Shown here: piece by piece, positions 1 through 8,547 of the stretch
Position numbering within the stretch: the stretch's first letter is position 1
How the letters are laid out: the number at the start of each line of letters is the position of its first letter
Source: Candidatus Poribacteria bacterium
GTDB taxonomy: Bacteria > Poribacteria > WGA-4E > PCPOR2b
Reading direction: 5' to 3'
Length of the DNA: 64,000 nucleotides
NCBI GenBank assembly: GCA_022826645.1
Contig: JAJDUM010000030.1
Coordinates: 18,771 to 82,770, forward strand
Notes under the pieces: model-generated
Database searches by the model: none
Seen by the model: the letters and a program-made list of their open reading frames with translations, nothing else
What the model was told of the DNA's origin: nothing
Translations under genes and position numbers: made by a program

Positions 1-52
1 CTTCAAAACTCGGTTTCTCTTCGTGCGTTACACTTTACTTTTTACATGAGCC
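1..52. repeat. Family A inverted-terminal repeat, right end only (cut by window edge)
   Basis: The terminal bases ACTTTACTTTTTACATGAGCC match the right end of a repeat found elsewhere in the window (9972-10111, 41786-41952, 43375-43509, 52507-52597). The part left of it, with CTCGGTTTCTCTTCGTG, matches the copy at 52507-52597 closely. The left half lies outside the window. It looks like a non-coding MITE-like element. Confidence 0.6.
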
Positions 53-59
53 ACGTCTT

Positions 60-578
60 TTATTCAGGCATATCAATGACCACATACTGCTGATCAACGG
101 ACACAGAGTAGGTCTCGGCGGTGTACGGTCCCTTCTGCAATCCTGACGCCACCGTAGCCCCGTCCTCTACCTCTACCGGGTACTTTCTAACACGCTTCTG
201 TGCTGGGTTCCACCACGACTGACCCGTTTTGATATCAAACTCCCAACCGTGCCAGACACAGCGCAAGATCTCACCTTTACGGGTGTATCTGTATTCACCG
301 GGCACATCGGACTCCAGAAGACCTGTCAGGCGTCCCTCGCACAAAGGTGCTCCTTGATGGGGACAGATGTTCCGCACGGCATAAAACTCACCATCAATAT
401 TAAAAACGCCGAGTGACCGTCCCTCAAGTTCGACGATTTTACGTTCACCCGGCGGAATTTCATCCACAGTTGCAACTACATGTTTTGCCATAAGATTCAG
501 TTGTATTGTATGAAGTGTAGTAGGAGGGATCAGGGGTTCAAGGTCCGCGAAGTTCCCGCGTTTTTTACGCATGAACAC
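60..578 (-). CDS. Rieske [2Fe-2S] ferredoxin-like protein
   Basis: This is a small Rieske protein. The cluster ligands are visible as C72-x-H74 (ICPHQG) and C107-x2-H110 (CVWHGW), counted from a GTG start at 578. It has no catalytic oxygenase domain, so it is probably an electron-transfer partner (ferredoxin-type) rather than a full ring-hydroxylating oxygenase. It lies 27 bp behind two amidohydrolase genes on the same strand, suggesting one transcript. The start is uncertain: ATG at 572 or ATG at 491 (protein beginning MAKHVVATVDE) fit the family length better, but none has a convincing ribosome binding site. The partner oxidase is not visible nearby. Confidence 0.88.
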   Translation of the reverse strand: MFMRKKRGNFADLEPLIPPTTLHTIQLNLMAKHVVATVDEIPPGERKIVELEGRSLGVFNIDGEFYAVRNICPHQGAPLCEGRLTGLLESDVPGEYRYTRKGEILRCVWHGWEFDIKTGQSWWNPAQKRVRKYPVEVEDGATVASGLQKGPYTAETYSVSVDQQYVVIDMPE

Positions 579-605
579 CTGAACGGTTTGTTGATCTGCA
601 AACTT

Positions 606-1667
606 CTACAATTTATACAGTTCCCGTGCGTTATCCGACATAATCCGCCGCTTTACGTCCGGCGCAAGACTCGTCGGGAAGGCGCGGTCGGGTGCATCGA
701 AGTCCCAATGCGGATAATCGGTTGCGAACATCAGTCTCTCACGTGCGTTAAGCTGCTCAAGCAACAGGTCGAAATACTCTCGTTTGGGAGGTTCTTCCAC
801 CGGCTGTGAGCTGAGCCAGAAGTGTTCCTTCATATACTCTGACGGCAGCTTTTTCAGATCCGGGACCTCCTCTTTCAGCTTTTTCCAACTCTGATCGAGT
901 CGCCACATCAGCGGTGGGAACCACGCGAAGCCGCCTTCAATCAAGACAAACTTGAGTGTGGGGAAGCGTTCAAAAACGCCTTCACAGACAAGGCTGATCA
1001 CCTGTGTCTGGAACGCCTGTGGCATACCACCGTGGTCCTCAATATAGTAGGAGGGCGCGCCTGCGCCGGTAATTGGTCCAGCACCGGTACCACCGAAGTG
1101 GATGCCAATCGGTAGATCATATTGTGTTGCGGCTTCGTATATCTTCCAATACTTCCGTCGTCCCAACGGTTCGTCCGTGCGTGCAATCAACAGGACCTGC
1201 ACAAAGTTCGGATCCTCACCACGCCGATGGATTTCCTCCGCTGCCAATTCTCCATCTTCGTAGGGAACGACAATCGATGCTTTCAGACGTGGTTCGGGTG
1301 TGGTCCACTCTTCGACCTGCCAATCGTTGATCGCTCGTGCGATCGCTGCGACGTACTCCAAATTAAGTCCGCTGCCGCCCATCAATGGATTCAAAACCCC
1401 GTACTCAAAATCCCAAGCGTCAAGCAGTTGTTCCTGCATAAAAGCGAGATCCGCGCCCGGTGATAGCCCGGATGGGGGCCAAGCATCGTGCCGTGCCGCA
1501 TGGGGCATCCCTCGCGGGTAGTTGGATCCGGCGTGTCCACGCCCACCTATCATCGTCTGATGCTTGCGCCAGCGTTCAGAGAGGTAGGGATGCAGCGATT
1601 CCGGCGATGCAAGGGTGTTGTGAATATCGGTGTCAATGACGGGTACTTTTTCCCGTGTGCTCTTCAT
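606..1667 (-). CDS. Amidohydrolase family 2 (metal-dependent TIM-barrel hydrolase/decarboxylase)
   Basis: The 353-residue protein has the layout of the amidohydrolase_2 (ACMSD-like) family: an N-terminal metal motif DTDIHN near residue 12, a mid-barrel GIHFGG histidine, the IEGGFAWFPPLMWRLD strand and a C-terminal metal aspartate in FATDYPHWDFD. Relatives decarboxylate or hydrolyse aromatic and muconate-type acids; the substrate here cannot be read from sequence. The ATG has a strong AAGGAGG 8 bp upstream. It is a paralogue of the next gene upstream (1791-2873) and shares its strand with the Rieske gene downstream, so the three probably form one catabolic operon. Confidence 0.88.
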   Translation of the reverse strand: MKSTREKVPVIDTDIHNTLASPESLHPYLSERWRKHQTMIGGRGHAGSNYPRGMPHAARHDAWPPSGLSPGADLAFMQEQLLDAWDFEYGVLNPLMGGSGLNLEYVAAIARAINDWQVEEWTTPEPRLKASIVVPYEDGELAAEEIHRRGEDPNFVQVLLIARTDEPLGRRKYWKIYEAATQYDLPIGIHFGGTGAGPITGAGAPSYYIEDHGGMPQAFQTQVISLVCEGVFERFPTLKFVLIEGGFAWFPPLMWRLDQSWKKLKEEVPDLKKLPSEYMKEHFWLSSQPVEEPPKREYFDLLLEQLNARERLMFATDYPHWDFDAPDRAFPTSLAPDVKRRIMSDNARELYKL

Positions 1668-1790
1668 CTTGTTTCCTCCTTATTGAACGTGATTTTCAGG
1701 ATTAAGTTGGGGGTTCGCTAGCTAAACAAGTTTAGATGCGCTTACCCCGAATGGATTGGAACAGGATTTACGAGGTAATCCTGATACATT

Positions 1791-2873
1791 TCACAGTTGA
1801 TAAAACTCTCGTGCATTTTCCGCTAAGATCTTCTTCATCAATGACTCTGGCAATCCCATCGGCAAAGCCTCCTCCGGCGAATCAAATTGCCAATGAGGGT
1901 AGTCGGTTGAAAACATCAACATATCGTCCGAATCAAGCTGCCCAATCATCCGAAGGAACTGTTTAGGATCCGGTGGCGCGTCCATCGGTTGAAGCGTAAA
2001 ACGGAGATGGTCGCGCATATAGTCCGATGGCAGCCGCTTAATCCACGGTGTAATATGGCGCAGCCCTCGCCATTCCTTATCAATTCTCCACATGACTGAT
2101 GCGAGCCACGTAAAACCGCCTTCGATTAAGGCAACTCGCAAATCTGGAAACCGGTCAAATGTACCTTCCGTAACCAAGCTGATAACTTGGGCTTGGAAAA
2201 TCTGTCCCGCACCGGCATATTCCTCCAAGTAAGTCGAAAACCAACCGCTTGGACTTGGAGGGATACCCGCAGCACCACCGTAATGGATACCAACGACAAG
2301 ATTATGGCGGGCAGCAGCCTCGAAAATTGGGTCATAATGTCGCTTGCCATACGGCATCAGTGAGCGCACCGGCAACAGAACCTGCACAAATCCAGGGTGG
2401 TCACCCATGCGTTCAATCTCTTGTGCTGCTGTTAGTGGATTCTGGCTTGAAACAACCAATGAGGCGCGCAGGCGTGGCTCCTGGTCAAGCCAATGTTCGA
2501 CCTGCCAATCGTTAGCTGCGGTAGCGAGTGCTGCTGCCAAGTATTCATTATGAACGGTTTGCACCCAATACGCGCAGTTCAGGATCCCGTAGTCCGCTTC
2601 CCAGAAATCCAGCGTCTGCTCTCGTAGCAGCTCTAAATCTGATCCCGGCGGTCCGTCCTCAGGCTTCGTATCTGGAAGCGCTGATGTCGGTGCGCCCCCC
2701 GGATAGTCGCCCATCTCAGGTCCCCCAAATCCAGATGTACTGCAATACTCAACCCAAAAGTCCGGCAGGTATGGGTAAAGGGTTCCCAACGAGGGCACGC
2801 GATTATGAATGTCACAATCAATCAATGGAAGGTCTGACCGAACAAAGCTCGGTTTTGTATCCCATGTGTCCAC
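1791..2873 (-). CDS. Amidohydrolase family 2 (paralogue of the 606-1667 gene)
   Basis: About 360 residues with the same core motifs as its neighbour: DCDIHN near the N terminus, GIHYGG, IEGGFTWLASVMWRID and FSTDYPHWQFD. The conserved metal-binding residues appear intact. I place the start at GTG 2873, which has AAGGAGA about 6 bp upstream, rather than at a TTG six codons earlier. It is first in a probable three-gene operon (amidohydrolase, amidohydrolase, Rieske). The two paralogues are clearly diverged, so they may act on different substrates or as a heteromer; this is inference. Confidence 0.87.
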   Translation of the reverse strand: MDTWDTKPSFVRSDLPLIDCDIHNRVPSLGTLYPYLPDFWVEYCSTSGFGGPEMGDYPGGAPTSALPDTKPEDGPPGSDLELLREQTLDFWEADYGILNCAYWVQTVHNEYLAAALATAANDWQVEHWLDQEPRLRASLVVSSQNPLTAAQEIERMGDHPGFVQVLLPVRSLMPYGKRHYDPIFEAAARHNLVVGIHYGGAAGIPPSPSGWFSTYLEEYAGAGQIFQAQVISLVTEGTFDRFPDLRVALIEGGFTWLASVMWRIDKEWRGLRHITPWIKRLPSDYMRDHLRFTLQPMDAPPDPKQFLRMIGQLDSDDMLMFSTDYPHWQFDSPEEALPMGLPESLMKKILAENAREFYQL

Positions 2874-3031
2874 GATTCTCTCCTTAAACAATTGCAGCGT
2901 CTTTTATAGGATACATGCCTAAAGCCTTTTTGTCAATAGGAAGTTTTGCTGCAATAGCGGCTTGAATTACCCCTCCAACGAAAGCAGCTGCACTAACAAC
3001 TTCCTTGTACAACCGTCTCTGGGTATAGAAA

Positions 3032-3061
3032 TTGACAACTGTTAATCCCCCGTGTTATCAT
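3032..3061 (+). promoter_or_regulatory. Sigma-70-like promoter for the uracil-DNA glycosylase
   Basis: TTGACA at 3032-3037 and TATCAT at 3056-3061 are separated by 18 bp. Transcription would start near 3068, about 25 nt ahead of the start codon at 3093. The space from 2892 to 3086 separates two divergent genes and holds nothing else I recognise. Confidence 0.55.
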
Positions 3062-3092
3062 GCGTTCTACACTTGCTTGAGGAGGGATGGAA

Positions 3093-3725
3093 ATGACCGA
3101 AGTTTTTGAAAAAATGGAAGCGCTCAAAGCACAAGCGGTCGTCTGTACCGACTGCGGGTTGGCGGAAACCCGGTTGAACGTCGTTTTTGGTAACGGTGAT
3201 CTTACCTCCAAACTTGTCATTGTTGCTGAGGGACCCTCGGCGACCGATGAACGCACGCTAATCCCATTTTCCGGTCCGTCGGGCGGTCTGCTCGACGAAG
3301 TGCTTCATGCGAACGACTTAGACCGTGACGAGATCTGGATAACGAATGTAATTAGATGTCGTGCTGCTGTCCGACAAGGGAGCGTGACAAAAAACCGTCC
3401 ACCGAAAGCCGAGGAGATTAAGGCGTGCTCAAAATGGCTCGACGGCGAGCTCACACTGATTAGCCCTTCAGTCATTGTCTGTATGGGAAGCCCCGCCGCA
3501 AATACGCTCATCCACAAAGGTTTTCGGATGACCGAAGAGCGAGGCAGCTGGTTCACAGATACACTCTACGCCCCATTTGTTTTGGCGACCTATAACCCGG
3601 CATTTGTATTAAGGCAGGAAGGTGAAGCGTATACGCGTGCCCGACAAGCCTTGGTTGATGATATTGCCGAGGCGAAACATAAACTGTCAGAAGCCCCTGA
3701 GTCCCCCAAGTTGACGCTGTTCTAG
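3093..3725 (+). CDS. Uracil-DNA glycosylase, family 4-like (iron-sulfur type)
   Basis: A base-excision repair enzyme predicted to remove uracil from DNA. Four cysteines match the [4Fe-4S] ligands of family 4: C18-x2-C21 near the N terminus, one in VIRCRAA and one in KACSKWL. The motif AEGPSATDE corresponds to the family active-site loop (usually GEGPG/GEAPG). The C-terminal motif, usually HPA or HPS, reads TYNPAFVLR, so the conserved histidine is replaced by asparagine. The start at 3093 is preferred over the ATG at 3087, because GGAGGG (3081-3086) touches 3087 but is well spaced for 3093. It could be a relative with altered activity. Confidence 0.8.
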   Translation: MTEVFEKMEALKAQAVVCTDCGLAETRLNVVFGNGDLTSKLVIVAEGPSATDERTLIPFSGPSGGLLDEVLHANDLDRDEIWITNVIRCRAAVRQGSVTKNRPPKAEEIKACSKWLDGELTLISPSVIVCMGSPAANTLIHKGFRMTEERGSWFTDTLYAPFVLATYNPAFVLRQEGEAYTRARQALVDDIAEAKHKLSEAPESPKLTLF

Positions 3726-3770
3726 ATTCGACTAATATTCAACAATCCCATTTAATGATAGAGATAGATT

Positions 3771-4055
3771 ATGTTGACTTACAAAGCGATGTACAAGTTA
3801 CTAGATGAAGGCGTTCATGCGGAAGTACTTGATTTTCCGGGTGTCATTACTTGCGGTAAAGATATAGAAGAAGCACGAAGACTGCTAGCAAGTGCCTTGG
3901 TTGATATGGCAGAGACTAACTTATTACATGGCGAGTCGCTTCCACAACCCGATCCAGCCTGTACAGATCCTGAAGCGGATTTAGAAGAACCAATTTACCT
4001 CTTGCTTCAATCTACGTCTCGTGTGACCTTGGTTCCGCAGGAGGCTGTTCCATGA
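3771..4055 (+). CDS. hicB: HicB-family antitoxin
   Basis: The 94-residue protein has the HicB partial-RNase-H fold signature: an N-terminal beta-strand pair (TYKAMYKLLDEGVHAEVLDFPG), the phrase ITCGKDIEEARRLLASAL typical of HicB, and a short proline-rich C-terminal part. HicB proteins bind and neutralise the mRNA-cleaving toxin HicA. The stop codon overlaps the start of a hicA remnant (ATGA at 4052-4055), the usual coupling. Because hicA carries a nonsense codon, hicB may be an orphan antitoxin. Confidence 0.8.
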   Translation: MLTYKAMYKLLDEGVHAEVLDFPGVITCGKDIEEARRLLASALVDMAETNLLHGESLPQPDPACTDPEADLEEPIYLLLQSTSRVTLVPQEAVP

Positions 4056-4237
4056 AACGAAGAGATCTTCTCAACCACCTGCGTCGGCATGGAGGCTAGT
4101 TTGTGCGTGAGAGTGGCGACCATTCGATTTGGGAAAACCCGACTACGAATCGTCGCACTTCGGTGCCACGTCATAGAGAGATTCCTAATTACACAGCGAG
4201 GCGAATCTGTCGACAACTTGGTGCTCCCGTACCCTGA
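4052..4237 (+). pseudogene. hicA: hicA toxin gene broken by an in-frame TAG
   Basis: Reading from the ATG at 4052 gives MKRRDLLNHLRRHGG, then TAG at 4097-4099, then an in-frame continuation that is plainly HicA: FVRESGDHSIWENP with the catalytic histidine, then VPRHREI and ICRQLG, ending at TGA 4235-4237. Total length of 61 codons is normal for HicA. The amber codon lies just before FVRE, where relatives have one ordinary residue. Restart at the GTG at 4103 would lose the first helix and strand. A recent nonsense mutation is the simplest reading; a sequencing error is possible. Confidence 0.72.
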
Positions 4238-4271
4238 GAGAAATTGTAACTCCGTTTCACAGTTTCTATTT

Positions 4272-5207
4272 TCAGATTAGTGGGTTCAGGGGTAAACCAA
4301 TATCCCGCAAGATACTCTTTTTCACCTTGCAGATCATTGTATACGCTGGATCATACACGTTGCCCATATCGTACTCCACACACTGACCGAGCAGGATGTG
4401 GGGTGCATTTCCCTCCAAGCCGAGTTCGTTAAGCCAACGGACCATCTCTGTCGTCGCGTGCTGTACGCACTGATCGAGAGGACGCGCATTTCCAGCCGTC
4501 AGGATATAGTCGTCGTTTTCTGCTCGGGGCCAACCGATCTCTTTGCCTTTGATTACGTTGACTGTAAACTGCACATCGAACGAGATCTCAATTCCAGTCC
4601 CAACAATCTCACCGTCGCCTTGTACAGCGTGTCCGTCTCCAATGTGGAACAGGGCACCAGCCACAAACACCGGCAGATAAACAGTAACCCCTTCACAAAA
4701 ACCGCGATAGTCCATGTTGCCACCGTGCGTTGAGGAGGTCGCCGTGGAGATTGCCTGTTTACGCGGCGGGGCAACACCAAAACACCCCGTCATCGGCTCC
4801 AGCGGCAGCGTGAGTCTACCGAGGCTCGTTTCCGGCGAGACGAGGGTCGCTGTCCATTTGTCCAGATCGATTTCCCAGTCTCCTCGGCCGTTCTCCGGCA
4901 GATTGGACGCTACATACTGTGCATCAAGGATGTGCGGGGCAATCACTGTCGAGGTTCTACCCATATTGCGATTGGGAACCAGACGATCAAAGTGAACAAC
5001 AAGTGTATCCCCCGGTTCCGCACCGTTAATATAGAAAGGTCCCGTCTGCGGATTTCCGCCTTCGGTGACTGATTCCCCGGCAGCATCAACGCCACCAGCA
5101 TCAACGGTTGTTGTTACAACGGTATCGCCGCTGTCAATATGGAGCACCGGATCGTGTGCTCCGATTGCGACGTGATAGACGGTCGGTTCAAAGTGATGTG
5201 TTGCCAT
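4272..5207 (-). CDS. Acetamidase/formamidase family protein
   Basis: The 311-residue protein matches the FmdA/AmdA family, which hydrolyses formamide or acetamide (or related short amides) to the acid and ammonia. Visible family features are the N-terminal HIDSGDTV strand, the AGGVDAAGESVTEGGNPQTGPFYI-type loop (split here by normal family variation), the PGDTL motif, GCFGVAPP and NMDYRGFCEG with a conserved glycine-rich turn. The length is typical of the short bacterial form. The ATG is preceded by GAGGAGGG at good spacing. It stands alone, convergent with hicBA. Confidence 0.88.
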   Translation of the reverse strand: MATHHFEPTVYHVAIGAHDPVLHIDSGDTVVTTTVDAGGVDAAGESVTEGGNPQTGPFYINGAEPGDTLVVHFDRLVPNRNMGRTSTVIAPHILDAQYVASNLPENGRGDWEIDLDKWTATLVSPETSLGRLTLPLEPMTGCFGVAPPRKQAISTATSSTHGGNMDYRGFCEGVTVYLPVFVAGALFHIGDGHAVQGDGEIVGTGIEISFDVQFTVNVIKGKEIGWPRAENDDYILTAGNARPLDQCVQHATTEMVRWLNELGLEGNAPHILLGQCVEYDMGNVYDPAYTMICKVKKSILRDIGLPLNPLI

Positions 5208-5299
5208 AAATCCCTCCTCTATTATCCGTGTTTTAGTCGGTTACTTAAAAGCGGGTTGTTTCGGTTCTAACAGTGCTGCCGTAAAGACGCAGGCTGATG

Positions 5300-6898
5300 T
5301 CACTTTCTAAGCTGTCTGGTCTTATCGAAATCTGCTTGAGCGCGGGCGGAATCCCCTGTTTTCTGGTACGCGTGTCCGCGGTTGTTATAGGCCTCGGCAT
5401 AATCCGGTTTCAACTCTATTGCTTTGGTTAAGTCCGCAATGGCACTGGCATAATCGCCTTTGCGATAATGAGCTGTCCCCCGATTGCGATAGGTGATGGC
5501 ATAGTCCGGTTTCAACGCTATCGCTTTAGTATAATCTTTGAGGGCACTGGCATAATCACCTTTGTGATAATAAACTGTTCCACGATTGCGATAGGCACCG
5601 GCATGATCCGACTTCAACTTTATCGCTTTAGTATATTCAGCGATCGCGCTATCATGATCGCCTTTTTTCCCATGAGCAATGCCGTGACTGTAGTGTACTT
5701 CAGCATCATTGGGTGTTGGTTTTATCGATTTGAGCGGTTCTGTGTTGGTATGGTCAACTTTGGACAGTTTCGGTGCCAACAAAGCCGCCGCAAAAAAGCA
5801 GCAAAACGCCCGTCCCATTTCTGTTCTTTCATCAGGATCTTCATGAACGGTTAGGTTGCCCTGAGTTCTTATGACATGGGCGAGATAATTATCAGATTTA
5901 TCAAATCTACCAGATGCTGTGCTATATTCTACATCAAAGTTCGTATATTTATGAATAAGGCTGCTCAATCCTGTTTTATTATTGGAACTCATACTCAAAG
6001 CTTGTTTCAAAAGTACTTCAAGCCATTTGCGTAGGTCAACAGGGAGGTTTTCATCAATATCAAGGGTTCTGAAATGTTCTTCAAACTCTTGGTCATTCCC
6101 TGTTGCCTTTACAGCGATGTCTCTGATCTCCGGGTGGGTGTTGATTTCTTGGAGTTGATCTACTTGCTGTCGCAACTCGTCATTCTTTTTATCTTTGTTG
6201 CGATTTTCAGTTTGAAGTGATTGGATTTCACGATCTTTATCCGAGATTATTTCCTTTTTTTCTGACAAAGTTCGACGCAGGTCGTCAATGGTTGCCTCAT
6301 GGGTGTTGATTTGCTCCTCAAGTTGATCGATTTGCTTTTTCAGCTCATCATTTTCTTTACCTGTGTTGTCGCCTTCCGTTTGAAAAGATTGAATGTCCTT
6401 TTTCAATTCGGCATTTTCTATAAGCAATCGAGTGTTGTCGGCTTTAGTCAAGTTTAATTCATGCAGGGTGTTACCAAAAAGGCTGGCAATATCTTCCTGC
6501 GGTTGTGAATCCTCGATCGGTTCTGACGCTAGATTGATTACGTGGCCTGTCTGCCCTTGGCTTTTGCAGATTACATTAATAATCCCTTCCAGAATGGCAC
6601 GATAGGTTTGCTCGCCACTTGGTTCTGGTGAATGGAGGGTGACATCATTTTCCAAGCTATATTTTATCAGTCCCTTAAGTCGGTTCTCCTCCTTGCGATA
6701 CTCTGCTCTCATTTCATCAGTAAACTGTTCACGAAATTCCTCCCAATCAATTGCATTGGATTGCCACTTTGCGAGTAGGGTCCTTGACGGTGCTAATTCC
6801 GGGATATGCAGCATAGATGGAACTTCTTCGTGACAGATTGCGTATTTTTCCTCCGTTGGACTGGCTTCGGCGTTTTCAATGGAATTCAGATATAACAT
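5300..6898 (-). CDS. DUF488-like / coiled-coil / HEPN-like / TPR multidomain protein
   Basis: A 532-residue protein with unusual architecture. Residues about 25-115 resemble the C-terminal half of DUF488 (APSRTLLAKW, IDWEEFREQF, then VTLHSPEP). Residues about 140-260 form a long coiled coil rich in E, K, L and Q. Residues about 265-390 form an alpha-helical block with an RTQGNLTVHE motif recalling DUF4145/HEPN domains. Residues about 395-532 contain four tetratricopeptide repeats (YRNRGTxYxxKGDYASA-type), almost identical to each other at 34-residue spacing. No signal peptide or membrane segment is seen. The function is not known; the layout suggests a scaffold or a stress or defence sensor. 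Confidence 0.75.
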   Translation of the reverse strand: MLYLNSIENAEASPTEEKYAICHEEVPSMLHIPELAPSRTLLAKWQSNAIDWEEFREQFTDEMRAEYRKEENRLKGLIKYSLENDVTLHSPEPSGEQTYRAILEGIINVICKSQGQTGHVINLASEPIEDSQPQEDIASLFGNTLHELNLTKADNTRLLIENAELKKDIQSFQTEGDNTGKENDELKKQIDQLEEQINTHEATIDDLRRTLSEKKEIISDKDREIQSLQTENRNKDKKNDELRQQVDQLQEINTHPEIRDIAVKATGNDQEFEEHFRTLDIDENLPVDLRKWLEVLLKQALSMSSNNKTGLSSLIHKYTNFDVEYSTASGRFDKSDNYLAHVIRTQGNLTVHEDPDERTEMGRAFCCFFAAALLAPKLSKVDHTNTEPLKSIKPTPNDAEVHYSHGIAHGKKGDHDSAIAEYTKAIKLKSDHAGAYRNRGTVYYHKGDYASALKDYTKAIALKPDYAITYRNRGTAHYRKGDYASAIADLTKAIELKPDYAEAYNNRGHAYQKTGDSARAQADFDKTRQLRK

Positions 6899-6947
6899 GA
6901 CACGTCCTTATCAGTGATGTTTGGGAGATAAGCATAATGTTTTTTTA

Positions 6948-7739
6948 TTATCCATGCTTTAACCAGTTATCGAAAAGCGGTTTGATTCGCGGATTGAGAC
7001 TTTCAAGGAACGTAGAGTCGTTCAGCCACTCCTGACTTGTAGGGCTATCCGGATTTGGCGATTGCCCTTCGGGCGGTGCAACGACGAGCGCGTAATGCAG
7101 CGTTTGACGGATCGCTCCTGATCGATTATACCCTTTGTGGAGCAGGCTGGAGTTATAGAAAACAATATCGCCCGCCTTCAACTGAACAGCCATCTGGTTG
7201 GGCATGTCGGCTTTGGGTGAATTTTGTAGGATGTGCCGTTCGGTGTCAGTGATTTCCCTTCGGTGGCTGCCGGGGACGATGAACAGGGTTTCATCGTCGT
7301 ATAATGCGCCATTCAGTTGGACGCTGCTCCTGAGCTTAGCTATCAGTTGTTCGCGTGGCACCTCACCATCTCTTACGGAATCTCGATGCCAGTTGATGTG
7401 ATACGGCTTGCGTTCTGGACTGACCAACAGTGTACACAGATGGTAGCGCAACCGCGTCCCGATTAGGCTTTCGATGACATCCAAAATCTGTGGCTGCCCA
7501 AGCGATTCGACGAGGGCATCTTCTCTGATGCTTGGATGAAAGATGTGATTCACGCCCCAGATGTCATCTTGTTCGCCATCAACGTAGCGCAGATATTGAT
7601 GTGCCTTTTCGATGCGGCATTTGTGCAGAATGCGATCCACAGCGGCGCGATATGTCTCGATGTCCGTCTGGGATAACACGTCTCTGCGGATAACGTAACC
7701 GTCTTGAAGGAATGACTCTCTCTCAGAATGATTCAGCAT
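6948..7739 (-). CDS. Phytanoyl-CoA dioxygenase (PhyH) family protein
   Basis: Predicted Fe(II)/2-oxoglutarate-dependent oxygenase of 263 residues. The facial triad is visible as H118-x-D120 (NWHRDS) and a distal histidine in SLLHKGYN, followed by the arginine in RQTLHY that would bind 2-oxoglutarate. The N-terminal FLQDGYVIRRDVLS is the usual PhyH opening. It lies 19 bp downstream of a second PhyH gene on the same strand, so the two are probably cotranscribed, with the GH88 gene further upstream. The ATG has GAGGG upstream. The substrate is unknown. Confidence 0.9.
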   Translation of the reverse strand: MLNHSERESFLQDGYVIRRDVLSQTDIETYRAAVDRILHKCRIEKAHQYLRYVDGEQDDIWGVNHIFHPSIREDALVESLGQPQILDVIESLIGTRLRYHLCTLLVSPERKPYHINWHRDSVRDGEVPREQLIAKLRSSVQLNGALYDDETLFIVPGSHRREITDTERHILQNSPKADMPNQMAVQLKAGDIVFYNSSLLHKGYNRSGAIRQTLHYALVVAPPEGQSPNPDSPTSQEWLNDSTFLESLNPRIKPLFDNWLKHG

Positions 7740-7758
7740 CTCACCCTCTTTTGGTCTG

Positions 7759-8499
7759 TTAGTCTCCTCTAACGATGTGCCGGTCTTCGTAACCGCCGCG
7801 GGGGAACCGTTCTAAGGGCAGATCCGCGGGAATGTAGTGCCAGGCGGTGCTGTAACGGGGACGGTCACTGCGATTCTCGTAGGTCCCGTGGAGAAGGTTC
7901 GATGAGAAAAAGACTACCGTACCTGCGGGAACCGCCATATCGACCGCTTTCGATTCGTCTACCTCCGTCCAACTCCCGTGTGCTCCCTGCCTTCTATGGT
8001 GTTCCACAATCGCTTGGGACAGGTGACTTTTTGGAACAACCCTCAGGCAGCCATTCTCGCGGTCTGCGTCTTGAAGGTAAATACCGCAACTGACAATGCG
8101 GTTTGTATTTGTACCAAAGTAGAAATTGTCCTGATGCCAGTGTACCGAGGTGCCTCCATTTGGCAGTTTTGGAAAAAACTTGGTGCCGAATACGTCAATG
8201 TCGGGACCGACAAGTGATTGCACTCGGTCAAGGATTTCCGGTTCTTGGGCGAGGTCCAGAACCTTCGGCTCAACAACACACACCCCCTGAATTTTGTGTA
8301 AAAATCCCGGAATCGGTTCGTGATCTTCGTTAAATTCAAAGCTCCAATGTGGGCTGCCAATTGAGAGGGTACGGCCGCGCTCAACCAGTTCATCAAAGAG
8401 ATCCTGATAGGCTTTGAGTTTGTCGCCGCGGATTAAATTTTCAAAAACCAAGTATCCTTCTTCGTGAAACTGTTGCACCTGTGTGTCTGTTAATCGCAT
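7759..8499 (-). CDS. Phytanoyl-CoA dioxygenase (PhyH) family protein
   Basis: A 246-residue PhyH-family oxygenase with intact Fe ligands H122-x-D124 (VHWHQDN), a distal histidine in LLHGTYENRS and a following arginine. It begins with the typical FHEEGYLVFENL. It is closer to the PhyH type that hydroxylates small soluble metabolites than to ectoine hydroxylase, but the substrate cannot be assigned. GGGAG lies upstream of the ATG. It sits between the GH88 gene and another PhyH gene in a same-strand cluster. Confidence 0.9.
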   Translation of the reverse strand: MRLTDTQVQQFHEEGYLVFENLIRGDKLKAYQDLFDELVERGRTLSIGSPHWSFEFNEDHEPIPGFLHKIQGVCVVEPKVLDLAQEPEILDRVQSLVGPDIDVFGTKFFPKLPNGGTSVHWHQDNFYFGTNTNRIVSCGIYLQDADRENGCLRVVPKSHLSQAIVEHHRRQGAHGSWTEVDESKAVDMAVPAGTVVFFSSNLLHGTYENRSDRPRYSTAWHYIPADLPLERFPRGGYEDRHIVRGD

Positions 8500-8547
8500 T
8501 GATAGATTCTCCCTATTCTTTTGTGGGATAAAGCTCTTTGTCCTCTG

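Noticed and set aside
4052..4237. Selenocysteine or pyrrolysine recoding in hicA
   Set aside because: The codon is TAG, not TGA, there is no SECIS-like hairpin, and HicA has no conserved Cys there. A nonsense mutation is simpler.
5300..5700. Tandem DNA repeat as a mobile element
   Set aside because: The 102-bp periodicity codes for TPR units in frame.
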